In this document: in pieces, positions 44,672 through 53,398 of the stretch
Layout of the letters: each line of letters begins with the position of its first letter
How positions within the stretch are numbered: the first letter of the stretch is position 1
Source: Achromobacter xylosoxidans
GTDB lineage: Bacteria; Pseudomonadota; Gammaproteobacteria; Burkholderiales; Burkholderiaceae_B
Reading direction: 5' to 3'
Assembly: GCF_002192695.1 (NCBI RefSeq)
Contig: NZ_MTLG01000109.1
Location: 1 to 64,000, forward strand
Length of the DNA: 64,000 nt
Notes under the pieces: generated by a model
Told to the model about the DNA's origin: nothing
What the model saw: only the letters and a program-made list of their open reading frames with translations
Databases searched by the model: none
Translations under genes and position numbers: made by a program

Positions 44672-44976
44672 CGCAGGCAGCGGACAAACAGGCGTGGCGC
44701 GACCGCGTCATCGCCGGCTTGCTGTGGTACGGAACATGGCTCGCCTCGGCCCTCATCGCCGCAGGCATGGCCTTCGATTTCCTGCCGCAAGCGCTTGCCG
44801 GCCTGCGCGGACTGGAACTCGTCAAGGCCGGGGTGGCCCTGTTCATCCTGCTGCCGGTGGCGCGGGTGGCGCTGATGCTGGCCATCTTCCTGCGCGAACG
44901 CGATTACGCCTACACGGCGATCTCCGCACTGGTGCTGCTCATCATCGCCGCGGGCGTGGTGTCCGGACTGCGGTGA
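44668..44976 (+). CDS. DUF1634-family membrane protein
   Basis: 102 aa with three hydrophobic segments (about 15-35, 46-72, 80-100), matching DUF1634 proteins, which are commonly encoded next to TauE-type permeases. It likely forms a small subunit of that transporter. Its start overlaps the TauE stop by 4 bp (ATGA). Confidence 0.85.
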   Translation: MTQAADKQAWRDRVIAGLLWYGTWLASALIAAGMAFDFLPQALAGLRGLELVKAGVALFILLPVARVALMLAIFLRERDYAYTAISALVLLIIAAGVVSGLR

Positions 44977-44991
44977 GGCTGCCGGCTTTCC

Positions 44992-44997
44992 TATAAT
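44992..44997 (+). promoter_or_regulatory. -10-like TATAAT before hydrolase gene
   Basis: A perfect TATAAT 51 bp upstream of the hydrolase start in otherwise GC-rich sequence. No clear -35 is seen. Confidence 0.45.
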
Positions 44998-45047
44998 CGG
45001 AGCGCGGTGCGATGGCGCATCGCTGGATACCTTCCCCAGGATTTTTC

Positions 45048-45836
45048 ATGCTTGCCATTACCAGCCAGGATGTCTACGTAAATACCAGCGAGGGCCGTCT
45101 TTACGCGCGGCGCTGGGATCCCGCCGGGCAGGAAGCGGCCGTGGCGTCCATCGTGATGTTCCACGATTCGCTGGGCTGCGTGGAGCTGTGGCGGGATTTC
45201 CCCGAACAGCTGGCGCAGGCCACCGGGCGCAGCGTCATTGCCTATGACCGCTTGGGCTTTGGCCGCTCCGATCCCAATACCGCCGTGTTCGAGCCCGGCT
45301 TTGTGGCAGATGAGGCGCAGGGGGGATTCCGCCGTCTGCGTGAAGAACTGGGCATCGGGCCCTACGTCGGGTTTGGCCACAGCGTGGGCGGCGGCATGGC
45401 TGTCTGCAGCGCCGGCGTGTACGCCGACGATTGCCGGGCGCTGATCACCGAGTCCGCGCAAATGTTTGCCGAAGACCGCACGCTGGAGGGCATACGGGCC
45501 GCCAAGCAGAACTTCGCGGAACCCGGCCAGCTGGACCGCCTGAAGAAGTATCACGGGGAAAAAGCCGCATGGGTGCTGGGCGCCTGGATCGACACCTGGC
45601 TGTCGCCCGAATTCGCAGCCTGGAACCTGGACGAGCAGTTGCGCCAAGTGCGTTGCCCCGTGCTGGCGCTGCACGGCGAAGTCGACGAGTACGGTTCGCC
45701 CAGGCACCAGGACAAGCTCGTGGCGCTGGCGGGCGCACGCCCTTTGCTGCTGGAAAACTGCGGCCATGTCCCGCACCGCGAACAAAGCCGCATCGTGCTG
45801 GATGTGGTGAGCGAGTGGTTGCGGGCGGTCCCTTGA
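45048..45836 (+). CDS. alpha/beta-hydrolase
   Basis: 262 aa from the ATG at 45048, preceded by CAGGA. The nucleophile elbow is GHSVGGGMA (Ser near residue 110), the acid is probably the Asp in LHGEVDEYGSP, and the catalytic His is in ENCGHVPHREQ. The lid region is ordinary. It is a stand-alone gene, and substrate is not deducible (esterase, lactonase and C-C hydrolase activities all occur in the family). Confidence 0.88.
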   Translation: MLAITSQDVYVNTSEGRLYARRWDPAGQEAAVASIVMFHDSLGCVELWRDFPEQLAQATGRSVIAYDRLGFGRSDPNTAVFEPGFVADEAQGGFRRLREELGIGPYVGFGHSVGGGMAVCSAGVYADDCRALITESAQMFAEDRTLEGIRAAKQNFAEPGQLDRLKKYHGEKAAWVLGAWIDTWLSPEFAAWNLDEQLRQVRCPVLALHGEVDEYGSPRHQDKLVALAGARPLLLENCGHVPHREQSRIVLDVVSEWLRAVP

Positions 45837-45926
45837 CCAACCCGGTTCCCGCGTTCACAGTCCGCGCTTAGAATCGGACTAGCCCTTCCGCGCCGCCGCG
45901 CTCGTTTTTTTGAGGTCCCCGATCCG

Positions 45927-46937
45927 ATGTCAGACCGTCAACCCGCCCCCCAAGCTGTACACAACACCACCACCCGCTACGCGATATTCATCGTTGCCAC
46001 GCTCAACGGGGGCGCCGCCGCCGCCGAAACCGTGCGCGGCTGGTGCGCCGACGTCGCCGCCGTCGTCCGCACGGTGGGCACGCGCGCGCCCGAGCAGAAT
46101 CTTTCCTGTGTCACCGCCTTCGGCTCCACGGCCTGGGACACGCTTTTCGGCGCGCCGCGTCCCGCCGCGCTGCACCCTTTCCGCGAGTTCGGTTCCGGCG
46201 AGCGCCTGGCGATGGCGACGCCAGGCGACCTGCTGCTGCACATCCGCGCGGACTCGATGGATTTCTGTTTCGAACTGGCGACCTTGCTGCTGGGCGGCCT
46301 GGGCGATGCAGTGACGGTCGTGGATGAAGTCCAGGGCTTTCGCTACTTCGACCGGCGCGCCATCATCGGCTTCGTGGACGGAACCGAGAATCCGGAAGGG
46401 CAGGAGGCGGTTGATTTCACCGTCATCGGCGACGAGGATGTGGAATTCGCCGGCGGCAGCTACGTGCTGGTGCAGAAGTACCTGCACGACATGGCGGCCT
46501 GGAACGCGCTGACGGTCGAGGGCCAGGAAGGCGTCATCGGGCGCCACAAGTGGTCCAACGTGGAACTCGACGACGACATCAAGCCTATCTCCTCGCACAG
46601 CGCCCTGACGACCATCGAGGAAAACGGCGAGGAACTGAAGATCCTGCGCGACAACATGCCGTTCGGCCGGCCGGGGGCAGGGGAGTTCGGCACCTACTTC
46701 ATCGGTTACGCGCGTTCGCCGCGGCCCATCGAACTGATGCTAGAGAACATGTTCGTCGGACGCCCGCCTGGCAATTACGACCGCCTGCTCGACTTCAGCC
46801 ATGCGGTCACGGGCGGCCTGTTCTTCGTGCCCTCGTCCGAGTTGCTGGAAGCGCTTGCCGAGCGTAGTCCCGCCGCCTGTGCGGACGCGGGCGAGCCGGC
46901 GGCGCAGGCGTTGGCGCCGGCGGACAAGGTCGGCTGA
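45927..46937 (+). CDS. DyP-type haem peroxidase
   Basis: 336 aa. The family signature GFVDGTENPEG (about 145-155) contains the distal Asp, and GGSYVLVQKYLHDM follows. The proximal haem His is expected in VIGRHKWSNVELDD or in the following HSAL segment, and RDNMPFGRPGAGEFGTYFIG carries the conserved distal Arg region. There is no signal peptide, so it is cytoplasmic or encapsulated, although no encapsulin gene is adjacent. A terminator follows. Confidence 0.92.
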   Translation: MSDRQPAPQAVHNTTTRYAIFIVATLNGGAAAAETVRGWCADVAAVVRTVGTRAPEQNLSCVTAFGSTAWDTLFGAPRPAALHPFREFGSGERLAMATPGDLLLHIRADSMDFCFELATLLLGGLGDAVTVVDEVQGFRYFDRRAIIGFVDGTENPEGQEAVDFTVIGDEDVEFAGGSYVLVQKYLHDMAAWNALTVEGQEGVIGRHKWSNVELDDDIKPISSHSALTTIEENGEELKILRDNMPFGRPGAGEFGTYFIGYARSPRPIELMLENMFVGRPPGNYDRLLDFSHAVTGGLFFVPSSELLEALAERSPAACADAGEPAAQALAPADKVG

Positions 46938-46981
46938 AGCACAGCCACGAGCGGCCTTGGCCCACCGGGTAGCCGGAATTG

Positions 46982-47015
46982 CTGGCGCGGCCGCGAGGGT
47001 GGCCGCGCCAGTTTT
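46982..47015 (+). terminator. rho-independent terminator after DyP peroxidase gene
   Basis: Perfect 11-bp stem CTGGCGCGGCC / GGCCGCGCCAG with an 8-base loop, followed by TTTT. Confidence 0.88.
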
Positions 47016-47117
47016 CATTCTGGTCGCGCCATTCGACAAGGCAGCTGGCGGGGGCGGGCAGCCTGCCTGCAACCGGGCTGCGTCCCCAAAACGATACGGA
47101 CGTCCAGCAGGTGATGC

Positions 47118-47156
47118 TTGACTATTCAATAACGCGCCTGAGAATTGTTTGCATTA
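47118..47156 (+). promoter_or_regulatory. promoter with possible Fur box before TonB-dependent receptor
   Basis: TTGACT (47118-47123) and GAGAAT (47140-47145) with a 16-bp spacer give a plausible sigma-70 promoter. TGAGAATTGTTTGCATTA (47139-47156), partly overlapping the -10, resembles a degenerate Fur box. It is consistent with iron-regulated expression of the receptor. Confidence 0.5.
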
Positions 47157-47201
47157 CACTTTCTTCCCATTCGAAGTTTCAACATGGGAAAGGAAGCCAA
47201 T

Positions 47202-49397
47202 ATGCAACACCCCGGGCCCGCCGGCCGCACTCGTTCCGTTCGTCCACGCCTCGTCCTGCGGCGCACGCCGTGCCTGGTGCTGATGGCACTGGCCTGCGGC
47301 ACGGCCGCCGCTCAAGACGAGGGCGTGGCCACTTTGCAGTCCGTACAGGTGATCGGCAACGCCGACAGCACCACCACGGAGGGCACCGGTTCGTATACGC
47401 CGCGCGCCACCGCCGCCAGTACTGGGCTGCCGCTGACATTGCGTGAAACGCCGCAGTCAGTCACGGTGGTCACGCGGCAACGCATGGACGACGAGAACAT
47501 GCTGTCGCTGGTCGACGTGATGGCGAGCACGCCGGGTATTTCGGTGCAGAACTATGACAGCGAGCGGTACTCGTTCAATTCCCGCGGGTTCAGCGTCAGC
47601 AACTACATGTATGACGGAATCCCAACGAGCTTCGACACGGGCTACGCCGCGGGCGAGTCATCGCTCGATCCCATCATCTATGACCGCGTCGAGGTGGTGC
47701 GCGGCGCCACCGGTCTGCTGACCGGCGCGGGCAACCCGTCTGCGTCGATCAATCTGGTACGCAAGCACGCCACCAGCCGCGAATTCAAGGCGGATATGAG
47801 CGTCAGCGCTGGCAACTGGGACACCTATCGTGGCACGGTGGATCTGTCCACGCCGCTCAACTCTGCCGGCAGCGTGCGCGGACGCATCGTCTCGGCCTAT
47901 CAGGACAATCACTCCTATTTGGATGGTTACCAGAATCGCAAGAAGGTGTTCTATGGCGTGGTGGACGCGGACATCACCTCCCGCACGACGCTGAGCGTGG
48001 GTTTCAATTACCAGGACAACGACCCGAAGCGCAGCAGCTGGGGCGGCTTCCCGCTCTGGTACGCCGACGGCGGCCGAACGGACTGGAGCCGCTCGCTGAA
48101 TACCGGCGCGGATTGGAGTTCGTGGGGTAGCACGACCCAGGGCGCCTTCGCCAGTCTGGAGCACCGGTTCGACAACGGCTGGACCGTCAACGCGGTGGGA
48201 TCGCACTCCAAAAACGAGATGGACGCCAAGCTGCTCTATCTCTACGGCTGGCCCGATCGCGACACCGGCCTGGGCGTGAACGCATCGCCGGCGTGGTATC
48301 TGGGAGACCGCAAGCAGAACAGTCTCGACGTCAAGGCTTCCGGTCCGTTCACGCTGTTCGGCCGCCGTCACGAGGCTGTCGTGGGTGCCAGCTTCAACCG
48401 CCAGCACGGCGACTTCGACTACCGCTCGGCCCTGTCGAGCGCGGCCGTGGGCAATTTCCTCGACTGGGACGGCTCGTATCCGGAGCCGGAATGGAGCAGC
48501 GATTCGGTCACCGCCAACCGGTACACCACTAAGCAAACGGGCTGGTACGGCGCCTTGCGGTTCAACCTTGCCGACCCGCTCAAGCTCATCGTGGGCGGCC
48601 GCTACAGCACGTGGGAGACGGACTCCGTCGGCTTCGGCGGCGGTAGCCGCCAGTCTTTCAAGAAAAACGAATTCACGCCTTATGCAGGCCTGCTTTACGA
48701 CATCAACGAGACCTACACGGCCTATGTCAGCTATACGGGCATCTTCAATCCGCAGAGCTACCAGGACCGCGGCGGCAACTGGCTCGATCCGCTGGAGGGC
48801 AAGGCCTACGAGGCCGGTATCAAAGGCGAATTCCTGGAGGGCAAGCTGAACGCCAGCGCTGCGGTGTTCCAGATCGAGCAGGACAATGTGGCCCAGGTCG
48901 ATCCGGGCTACATGGTGCCGGGTACCATCAACCAGGCGTACACCGCTGCGCAGGGCACACGCAGCCGCGGTTTCGACCTGGAGGTCTCGGGCGAAGTCAT
49001 GCCAGGCTGGAATCTGGCGGCCGGCTGGTCGCACTGGACCGCGCGCGACGGCGATGGCAACGCCATACAGACCGACCAGCCGCGCAGCCTGGTGCGCGTG
49101 TTTACGACTTACACGCTGCCTGGTGACTGGAACCGGCTGACGGTGGGCGGCGGCGTCAACTGGCAAAGCCATGTGTACACCATGGCCAGCGGCCCCAATG
49201 GCGAAGAGCGTGTGGGCCAGGGCAGCTACGCGATCACCAACCTGATGGCCCGCTACCGCTTCAATCGCAACCTGAGCGCCCAGCTCAATGTGAACAATCT
49301 GTTCGACCGGAAGTACTACAGCCAGATCGGGTTTTACAGCCAAGGCGCGTGGGGGGCGGGCCGCAGCGCCATGCTGACGATGCGTTACCAGTACTGA
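47202..49397 (+). CDS. TonB-dependent siderophore receptor (outer membrane)
   Basis: 731 aa from the ATG at 47202, with AAGGAAG eight bases upstream; earlier ATGs lack a site. A signal peptide ends at GTAAA. The plug domain has LRETPQSVTVVTRQRMDDEN (residues about 72-91), and the barrel ends with the usual aromatic terminal strand (SAMLTMRYQY). ASINLVRKHATSREFKADMS is typical of FpvA/FoxA-type siderophore receptors. No biosynthesis, sigma/anti-sigma or permease genes are adjacent, so it may take up a xenosiderophore. Confidence 0.93.
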   Translation: MQHPGPAGRTRSVRPRLVLRRTPCLVLMALACGTAAAQDEGVATLQSVQVIGNADSTTTEGTGSYTPRATAASTGLPLTLRETPQSVTVVTRQRMDDENMLSLVDVMASTPGISVQNYDSERYSFNSRGFSVSNYMYDGIPTSFDTGYAAGESSLDPIIYDRVEVVRGATGLLTGAGNPSASINLVRKHATSREFKADMSVSAGNWDTYRGTVDLSTPLNSAGSVRGRIVSAYQDNHSYLDGYQNRKKVFYGVVDADITSRTTLSVGFNYQDNDPKRSSWGGFPLWYADGGRTDWSRSLNTGADWSSWGSTTQGAFASLEHRFDNGWTVNAVGSHSKNEMDAKLLYLYGWPDRDTGLGVNASPAWYLGDRKQNSLDVKASGPFTLFGRRHEAVVGASFNRQHGDFDYRSALSSAAVGNFLDWDGSYPEPEWSSDSVTANRYTTKQTGWYGALRFNLADPLKLIVGGRYSTWETDSVGFGGGSRQSFKKNEFTPYAGLLYDINETYTAYVSYTGIFNPQSYQDRGGNWLDPLEGKAYEAGIKGEFLEGKLNASAAVFQIEQDNVAQVDPGYMVPGTINQAYTAAQGTRSRGFDLEVSGEVMPGWNLAAGWSHWTARDGDGNAIQTDQPRSLVRVFTTYTLPGDWNRLTVGGGVNWQSHVYTMASGPNGEERVGQGSYAITNLMARYRFNRNLSAQLNVNNLFDRKYYSQIGFYSQGAWGAGRSAMLTMRYQY

Positions 49398-49424
49398 TGC
49401 GCCGGGAGCGGGGGCGCGCCGCGC

Positions 49425-50201
49425 CTAGCGCTCCTGCTCCAGCGTCGCCTTCATCCGCACCATGCTTTCCTGGCTGACCATGATGACGCCGCTGGCGGGC
49501 TGGTCGATATCCAGGATGAAGGTCAGCACCAGGGAAATAAGCGTGGCGAACAGGCCGGTCGAGATCAGCCGCCTGCGCTTGTGCAGCCCGGTGCCGTAGG
49601 CGATGAAACCCATGGCGCCGCCGGTGACGATGAAGAGCAGGTAGAAGACCGGCTCGGGCACGTGGTTTTCCAGCGCGACGCGGCGCTTCTCGTTGACCTG
49701 GGCCATTTCGTTGATGGCCTGGATGAACATGACGGTGGAGATCGAGGGCGGGTTCTCCAGGACGCTTGCGGCGGTGCTGCGGATCTGGCGCTCGATGCGC
49801 CGCGAGGCCGCGCCGGCTGCCGCCAGGCGCTCCTTGTCGTTGTCGGCGTCGCTGAACTCCAGCGCCGTCGTCGTGTATTCCAGCAAGAGCTTGGCGATCG
49901 GTTCGCGCGCGGCCGCAGGCAGCAGCTGCGAGCGCCAGTAGGCGTTGCCGATGGCGTTGGCCTCTTCCAGCACCAGGTTCTTGCGCGTCTCGAAACGCGT
50001 CACCGACATGGCGAAGGTAAAGCCCAGCAGCAGCGCCAGCAGGCCCAGCAAGGCGGTCTGGAGCGCGCCGATATGGGTCTTGGCGGCGTCGTCGGAAGCG
50101 CGGCGGTGCCTGCGTCCCAAGCGGAATCCCAGCTCGATGATGGCCAGGCAAACGATGACGCAGATGAAAAACACATAGGTTTCATCAATTTCGCGCAGCA
50201 C
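49425..50201 (-). CDS. DUF4239-family membrane protein
   Basis: 258 aa. Hydrophobic helices at about 10-27 and 47-66, then a long soluble middle part (about 70-185) with helical, charged sequence (RIERQIRSTAASVLENPPSI), then two further helices at about 188-208 and 215-236. The layout resembles bestrophin-like DUF4239 proteins. The N-terminal ATG (MLREIDETYVF) is used. Function unknown. Convergent with the TonB receptor gene. Confidence 0.75.
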   Translation of the reverse strand: MLREIDETYVFFICVIVCLAIIELGFRLGRRHRRASDDAAKTHIGALQTALLGLLALLLGFTFAMSVTRFETRKNLVLEEANAIGNAYWRSQLLPAAAREPIAKLLLEYTTTALEFSDADNDKERLAAAGAASRRIERQIRSTAASVLENPPSISTVMFIQAINEMAQVNEKRRVALENHVPEPVFYLLFIVTGGAMGFIAYGTGLHKRRRLISTGLFATLISLVLTFILDIDQPASGVIMVSQESMVRMKATLEQER

Positions 50202-50320
50202 GTTGATTTCCGGTGGTTATTTGGGGATAGAGCGTATGCCGAGTGCGGCGCGGCGGGCAAGGGGCGAATAACCCGCAGCCGGGCATCGTTGCCAGGTATT
50301 TGAAAAGCTTCTTGGAGTAA

Positions 50321-50347
50321 GGTGTCGCTTCCCTTGTAAGCGACACC
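50321..50347. promoter_or_regulatory. 10-bp inverted repeat before aldo/keto reductase gene
   Basis: GGTGTCGCTT (50321-50330), 7 bp, AAGCGACACC (50338-50347), ending 14 bp before the TTG start. It may be an operator overlapping the promoter or a 5' hairpin next to the ribosome site. Upstream, TTGGAG could be a -35. Confidence 0.55.
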
Positions 50348-50361
50348 GCACGGAGCAGAAA

Positions 50362-51411
50362 TTGAAATACCGCAAACTCGGCCGTACCGACCTGGATGTC
50401 AGCCTGATCGGACTGGGCACCATGACCTGGGGCGAGCAGAACACCGAAGCCGAGGCGCACCAGCAGCTGGACTACGCCCTGGAGCGTGGCATCAATCTGG
50501 TCGACGTCGCCGAGATGTATCCGGTGCCGCCCAAGCCCGAAACGCAGGGCCTGACCGAGACCTATATCGGCACCTGGCTCGCCCGCACGAAGCGCCGCCA
50601 GGACATCGTGCTGGCCAGCAAGGCGGCGGGCCCCGTGCGTGATGCCAAGCGCCCCGGCCACATCCGCGACGGCAAGACCCACCTGGACCGCAAGAACCTG
50701 ACCGAGGCCCTGGACGCCAGCCTGAAGCGCCTGCAGACGGACTACCTGGACTTGTATCAGCTGCACTGGCCCGACCGCACAACGGCCACCTTCGGCAAGC
50801 TGTCCTATCCCTGGGTCCAGGACGAGTACACCGTGCCGATCGAGGAAACCCTGGAGGTGTTGCAGGACTTCGTGCGCGCCGGCAAGGTGCGCCACATTGG
50901 CGTGTCCAATGAAACGCCCTGGGGTGTCGGCCAGTTCCTGCGCCATGCCGAGAACAAGGGTTTGCCGCGCATCGCGACCATCCAGAACGCGTACAGCCTG
51001 CTGAACCGCGTCTACGAGATCGGCTTGTCGGAGTACTCGCACCACGAGGGCGTGGGCCTGCTGGCCTATTCGCCGCTGGCGATGGGCGTGCTTTGCGGCA
51101 AGTATCTGGATGGCGCGCGCCCAGAGGGTGCCCGCTTGACGCTATACACGCGCTTCACCCGTTACAGCAACGAGCAGGCCGAGGCCGCTGCCCGCGCCTA
51201 CGTCGAACTGGCGCGTGCGCACGGCATTTCGCCCACGCACCTGGCCCTGGCCTGGGTGAACCAGCGCCCCTTCGTCACCAGCAACCTGATCGGCGCCACC
51301 ACGCTCGAGCAACTGAAGGAAAACATCGACAGCGTGGATGTGACCCTGTCGGCCGAGGTGCTGGAGGCAATCGACAAGATCCACGCCCGCCAGCCGAATC
51401 CCGCGCCGTAA
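50362..51411 (+). CDS. tas: aldo/keto reductase, Tas-like, TTG start
   Basis: 349 aa. Family features: GLGTMTWGEQNTEAEAHQQL near the N-terminus, catalytic Asp and Tyr in INLVDVAEMYPVP, catalytic Lys in LASKAAGP, and the C-terminal NADPH-binding region NLIGATTLEQLKENID. The overall sequence is close to the Tas branch. The start codon is TTG at 50362, supported by GGAG seven bases upstream and by alignment of the family N-terminus (KYRKLGRTDLDVS). The substrate is not known. It is preceded by an inverted repeat and followed by a terminator. Confidence 0.88.
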   Translation: MKYRKLGRTDLDVSLIGLGTMTWGEQNTEAEAHQQLDYALERGINLVDVAEMYPVPPKPETQGLTETYIGTWLARTKRRQDIVLASKAAGPVRDAKRPGHIRDGKTHLDRKNLTEALDASLKRLQTDYLDLYQLHWPDRTTATFGKLSYPWVQDEYTVPIEETLEVLQDFVRAGKVRHIGVSNETPWGVGQFLRHAENKGLPRIATIQNAYSLLNRVYEIGLSEYSHHEGVGLLAYSPLAMGVLCGKYLDGARPEGARLTLYTRFTRYSNEQAEAAARAYVELARAHGISPTHLALAWVNQRPFVTSNLIGATTLEQLKENIDSVDVTLSAEVLEAIDKIHARQPNPAP

Positions 51412-51443
51412 TGCGCTGATCGTTCCGCGCGCCTAACGGCCAG

Positions 51444-51478
51444 AACCCATGGCGCCTTCTGGGCGTCATGGGTTTTTT
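51444..51478 (+). terminator. rho-independent terminator after aldo/keto reductase gene
   Basis: Stem AACCCATGGCGCC / GGGCGTCATGGGTT with one mismatch, short TTCT loop, then TTTTTT. Confidence 0.85.
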
Positions 51479-51600
51479 CTTGGGGGATGCCGATCCGGCC
51501 ACGGATACATTTTTTTTCCTGAAGGCTGTCGATTTCGCCTGGCGCGGTTCGTCGTGTCGATGGAGCATGCAAGTTCCACCATCCACACTAGGAGACCGAG

Positions 51601-52032
51601 ATGCGATTCATGGTTCAAGTCAGGGCCACCGCCGACAGCGAAGCAGGGGTGATGCCCACCGAGCAGTTGCTGGCCGACATGGGACGGTTCAACGAGGAGC
51701 TGGTGAAAGCGGGGGTGATGCTGGCCGGCGACGGTCTGAAGCCGAGCTCCCAGGGGGCGCGGGTGCACTTTTCGGGCAGCAGCCGGCAGGTGATCGACGG
51801 CCCCTTCGCGGAAACCAAGGAGCTGATCGCGGGCTACTGGCTCTGGGAGTGCGCCTCGCTGCAGGAGGCGATTGAATGGGTCAAGCGCTGCCCCAATCCG
51901 ATGCCGGGGCCGTCCGACATCGAAATCCGCCCGTTATACGAGATGGCGGACTTCGGCGAGGAATTCACGCCGGAGCTGCGCGCCCAGGAGGCACGGCTGC
52001 GTGATCAGCTGGAGAAAGCGCCCAAGCAGTGA
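51601..52032 (+). CDS. YCII/DGPF-domain family protein
   Basis: 143 aa. MRFMVQVRATADSE opens the ferredoxin-like fold and VIDGPFAETKELIAGYWLWE contains the DGPF(A/V)ETKE motif. The family is widespread, with dimeric small proteins of unclear activity; some members accompany ECF sigma factors, but none is encoded here. ACTAGGAGAC lies upstream of the ATG. Confidence 0.88.
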   Translation: MRFMVQVRATADSEAGVMPTEQLLADMGRFNEELVKAGVMLAGDGLKPSSQGARVHFSGSSRQVIDGPFAETKELIAGYWLWECASLQEAIEWVKRCPNPMPGPSDIEIRPLYEMADFGEEFTPELRAQEARLRDQLEKAPKQ

Positions 52033-52061
52033 TTTGGCGGTGGGCGCGGGCGACATGGCGA

Positions 52062-52880
52062 TCAAGCCTCTGCCGCCGTCACTTCCCACAAACGATCTGG
52101 CGCAAAATCCTGCTGTTCGCCCTTCTTGGCGTAGCCCAGCGGATTGGCCACGATGCGGCAGCCATTCTTCACATAGTCCTGAGGGCAGTGGAGATGGCCG
52201 TGCATCCAGACGTCGGCCAGGGGCAGCAGGGCGTCCAGCGCATTGCAGAAGCCCGCAGTGCCGGGGGTGACGCCGTAACGCGGATCCGCGCTCGCCAAGG
52301 TGGGCGCGAAGTGGGTGATGGCCACGGTCGGCCCGTCGTGGGGCACGCGCAGGGCGTCTTGCAGCCATTGCTGGCAGATCAGCCCTTGTTCGCGCATCTG
52401 TTCCGCCATGAAGGGCGCGCCGTTGCGGCGCATCTCCGCCTTTTCCAGGTAGAAGTCCGCCGCGCGGAAAGCCTTCTCGCGCTTTTTCAGGGCCGCGCCC
52501 ACGGTATCGCCGGGGGCGGCCAGCGCGTCGAAATCCGTCCATAGCGTGGTGCCGACCAAGCGCACGCCGTCGATGACCAGCGTCTCGCGTTCCAGCCAAT
52601 GGATGCCGAGCTCACCGCAAAGCTCGCGCAGCCTGGCGTGGGTTTCGTCGAAATCGACGTTGTCGTATTCATGGTTGCCGGGCACGTACACCACGGGCGT
52701 GGGCCAGCCGTTGTTCGGCGCATAGCTGCCCAGGCCGAAGTCGGCGCCGGCCATGAGCGAGCCGCGGCGGTACGAGCCTATGTCTCCGGCCAGCACCAGC
52801 AGATCGGCGCCGGGCGCGGGGCGGGCCAGGAAATCCGGGTCGGTTTCAAGGTGCAGGTCTGAGAGCAATTGGATCTTCAT
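52062..52880 (-). CDS. calcineurin-type metallophosphoesterase
   Basis: 272 aa from the ATG at 52880; an in-frame ATG at 52889 would add three residues. The five metal motifs are in order: SDLHLE, AGDIGSY, PGNHEYDN, AITHFAPT and HGHLH. There is no signal peptide, so it acts in the cytoplasm on a phosphoester or nucleotide. No operon partner helps to define the substrate. Confidence 0.9.
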   Translation of the reverse strand: MKIQLLSDLHLETDPDFLARPAPGADLLVLAGDIGSYRRGSLMAGADFGLGSYAPNNGWPTPVVYVPGNHEYDNVDFDETHARLRELCGELGIHWLERETLVIDGVRLVGTTLWTDFDALAAPGDTVGAALKKREKAFRAADFYLEKAEMRRNGAPFMAEQMREQGLICQQWLQDALRVPHDGPTVAITHFAPTLASADPRYGVTPGTAGFCNALDALLPLADVWMHGHLHCPQDYVKNGCRIVANPLGYAKKGEQQDFAPDRLWEVTAAEA

Positions 52881-52979
52881 AGCCGCCATCTTAGGCCACC
52901 GGCGGCGGGGCCGCCGCTGCGAGGGGCCATTGTTCCATGCGACACTTTCTCCGTTCACCAGCCACACAGGAGGAATTCC

Positions 52980-53390
52980 ATGCGTATCGCCATCATGACC
53001 GCCGCCGCCGCGCTTGCGCTGGCCGCAAGCGCGCAGGCGCAGCCGCTGGATTGCGGCAACGCGGCCACGCAGACGGACATGAGCCTGTGCGCCGACCAGG
53101 CCTACCGCAAGTCCGACGCCGACTTGAACGCGGCCTACAAGGAAGTGACCGCGCGCCTGAAAAACGACCGGGACGCGACGACCCAGCTGCATGCCGCCCA
53201 GAAAGCCTGGCTGTTCTTTCGCGACGCGGAATGCGCCTTTGCGTCCAGCGGCACGTCCGGCGGCAGCGCCTATCCCATGACGCTGAGCCTGTGCCTGGAC
53301 AAGCTGACGCAGGCGCGCACCAAGGAATTGCGGGCCTACCTGAAATGCGAGGAAGGCGACCTGAGCTGCCCGGTGCCGGGCAAGCAGTAA
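52980..53390 (+). CDS. LprI-like (DUF1311) periplasmic protein
   Basis: 136 aa from the ATG at 52980, with CAGGAGGAA upstream. A signal peptide (residues 1-20, ending AQA) is followed by a helical domain with conserved cysteines: LDCGNAATQTDMSLC, QKAWLFFRDAEC and TLSLCLDKLTQART. These four, plus the C-terminal CEEGDLSC, suggest disulfides. The family includes lysozyme-inhibitor LprI. Function as an inhibitor here is not established. Confidence 0.85.
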   Translation: MRIAIMTAAAALALAASAQAQPLDCGNAATQTDMSLCADQAYRKSDADLNAAYKEVTARLKNDRDATTQLHAAQKAWLFFRDAECAFASSGTSGGSAYPMTLSLCLDKLTQARTKELRAYLKCEEGDLSCPVPGKQ

Positions 53391-53398
53391 GCCGCCGC

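Noticed and set aside
47658..49343. A 561-codon minus-strand open frame inside the TonB receptor gene
   Set aside because: Shadow of the receptor coding frame. No domain, no ribosome site.
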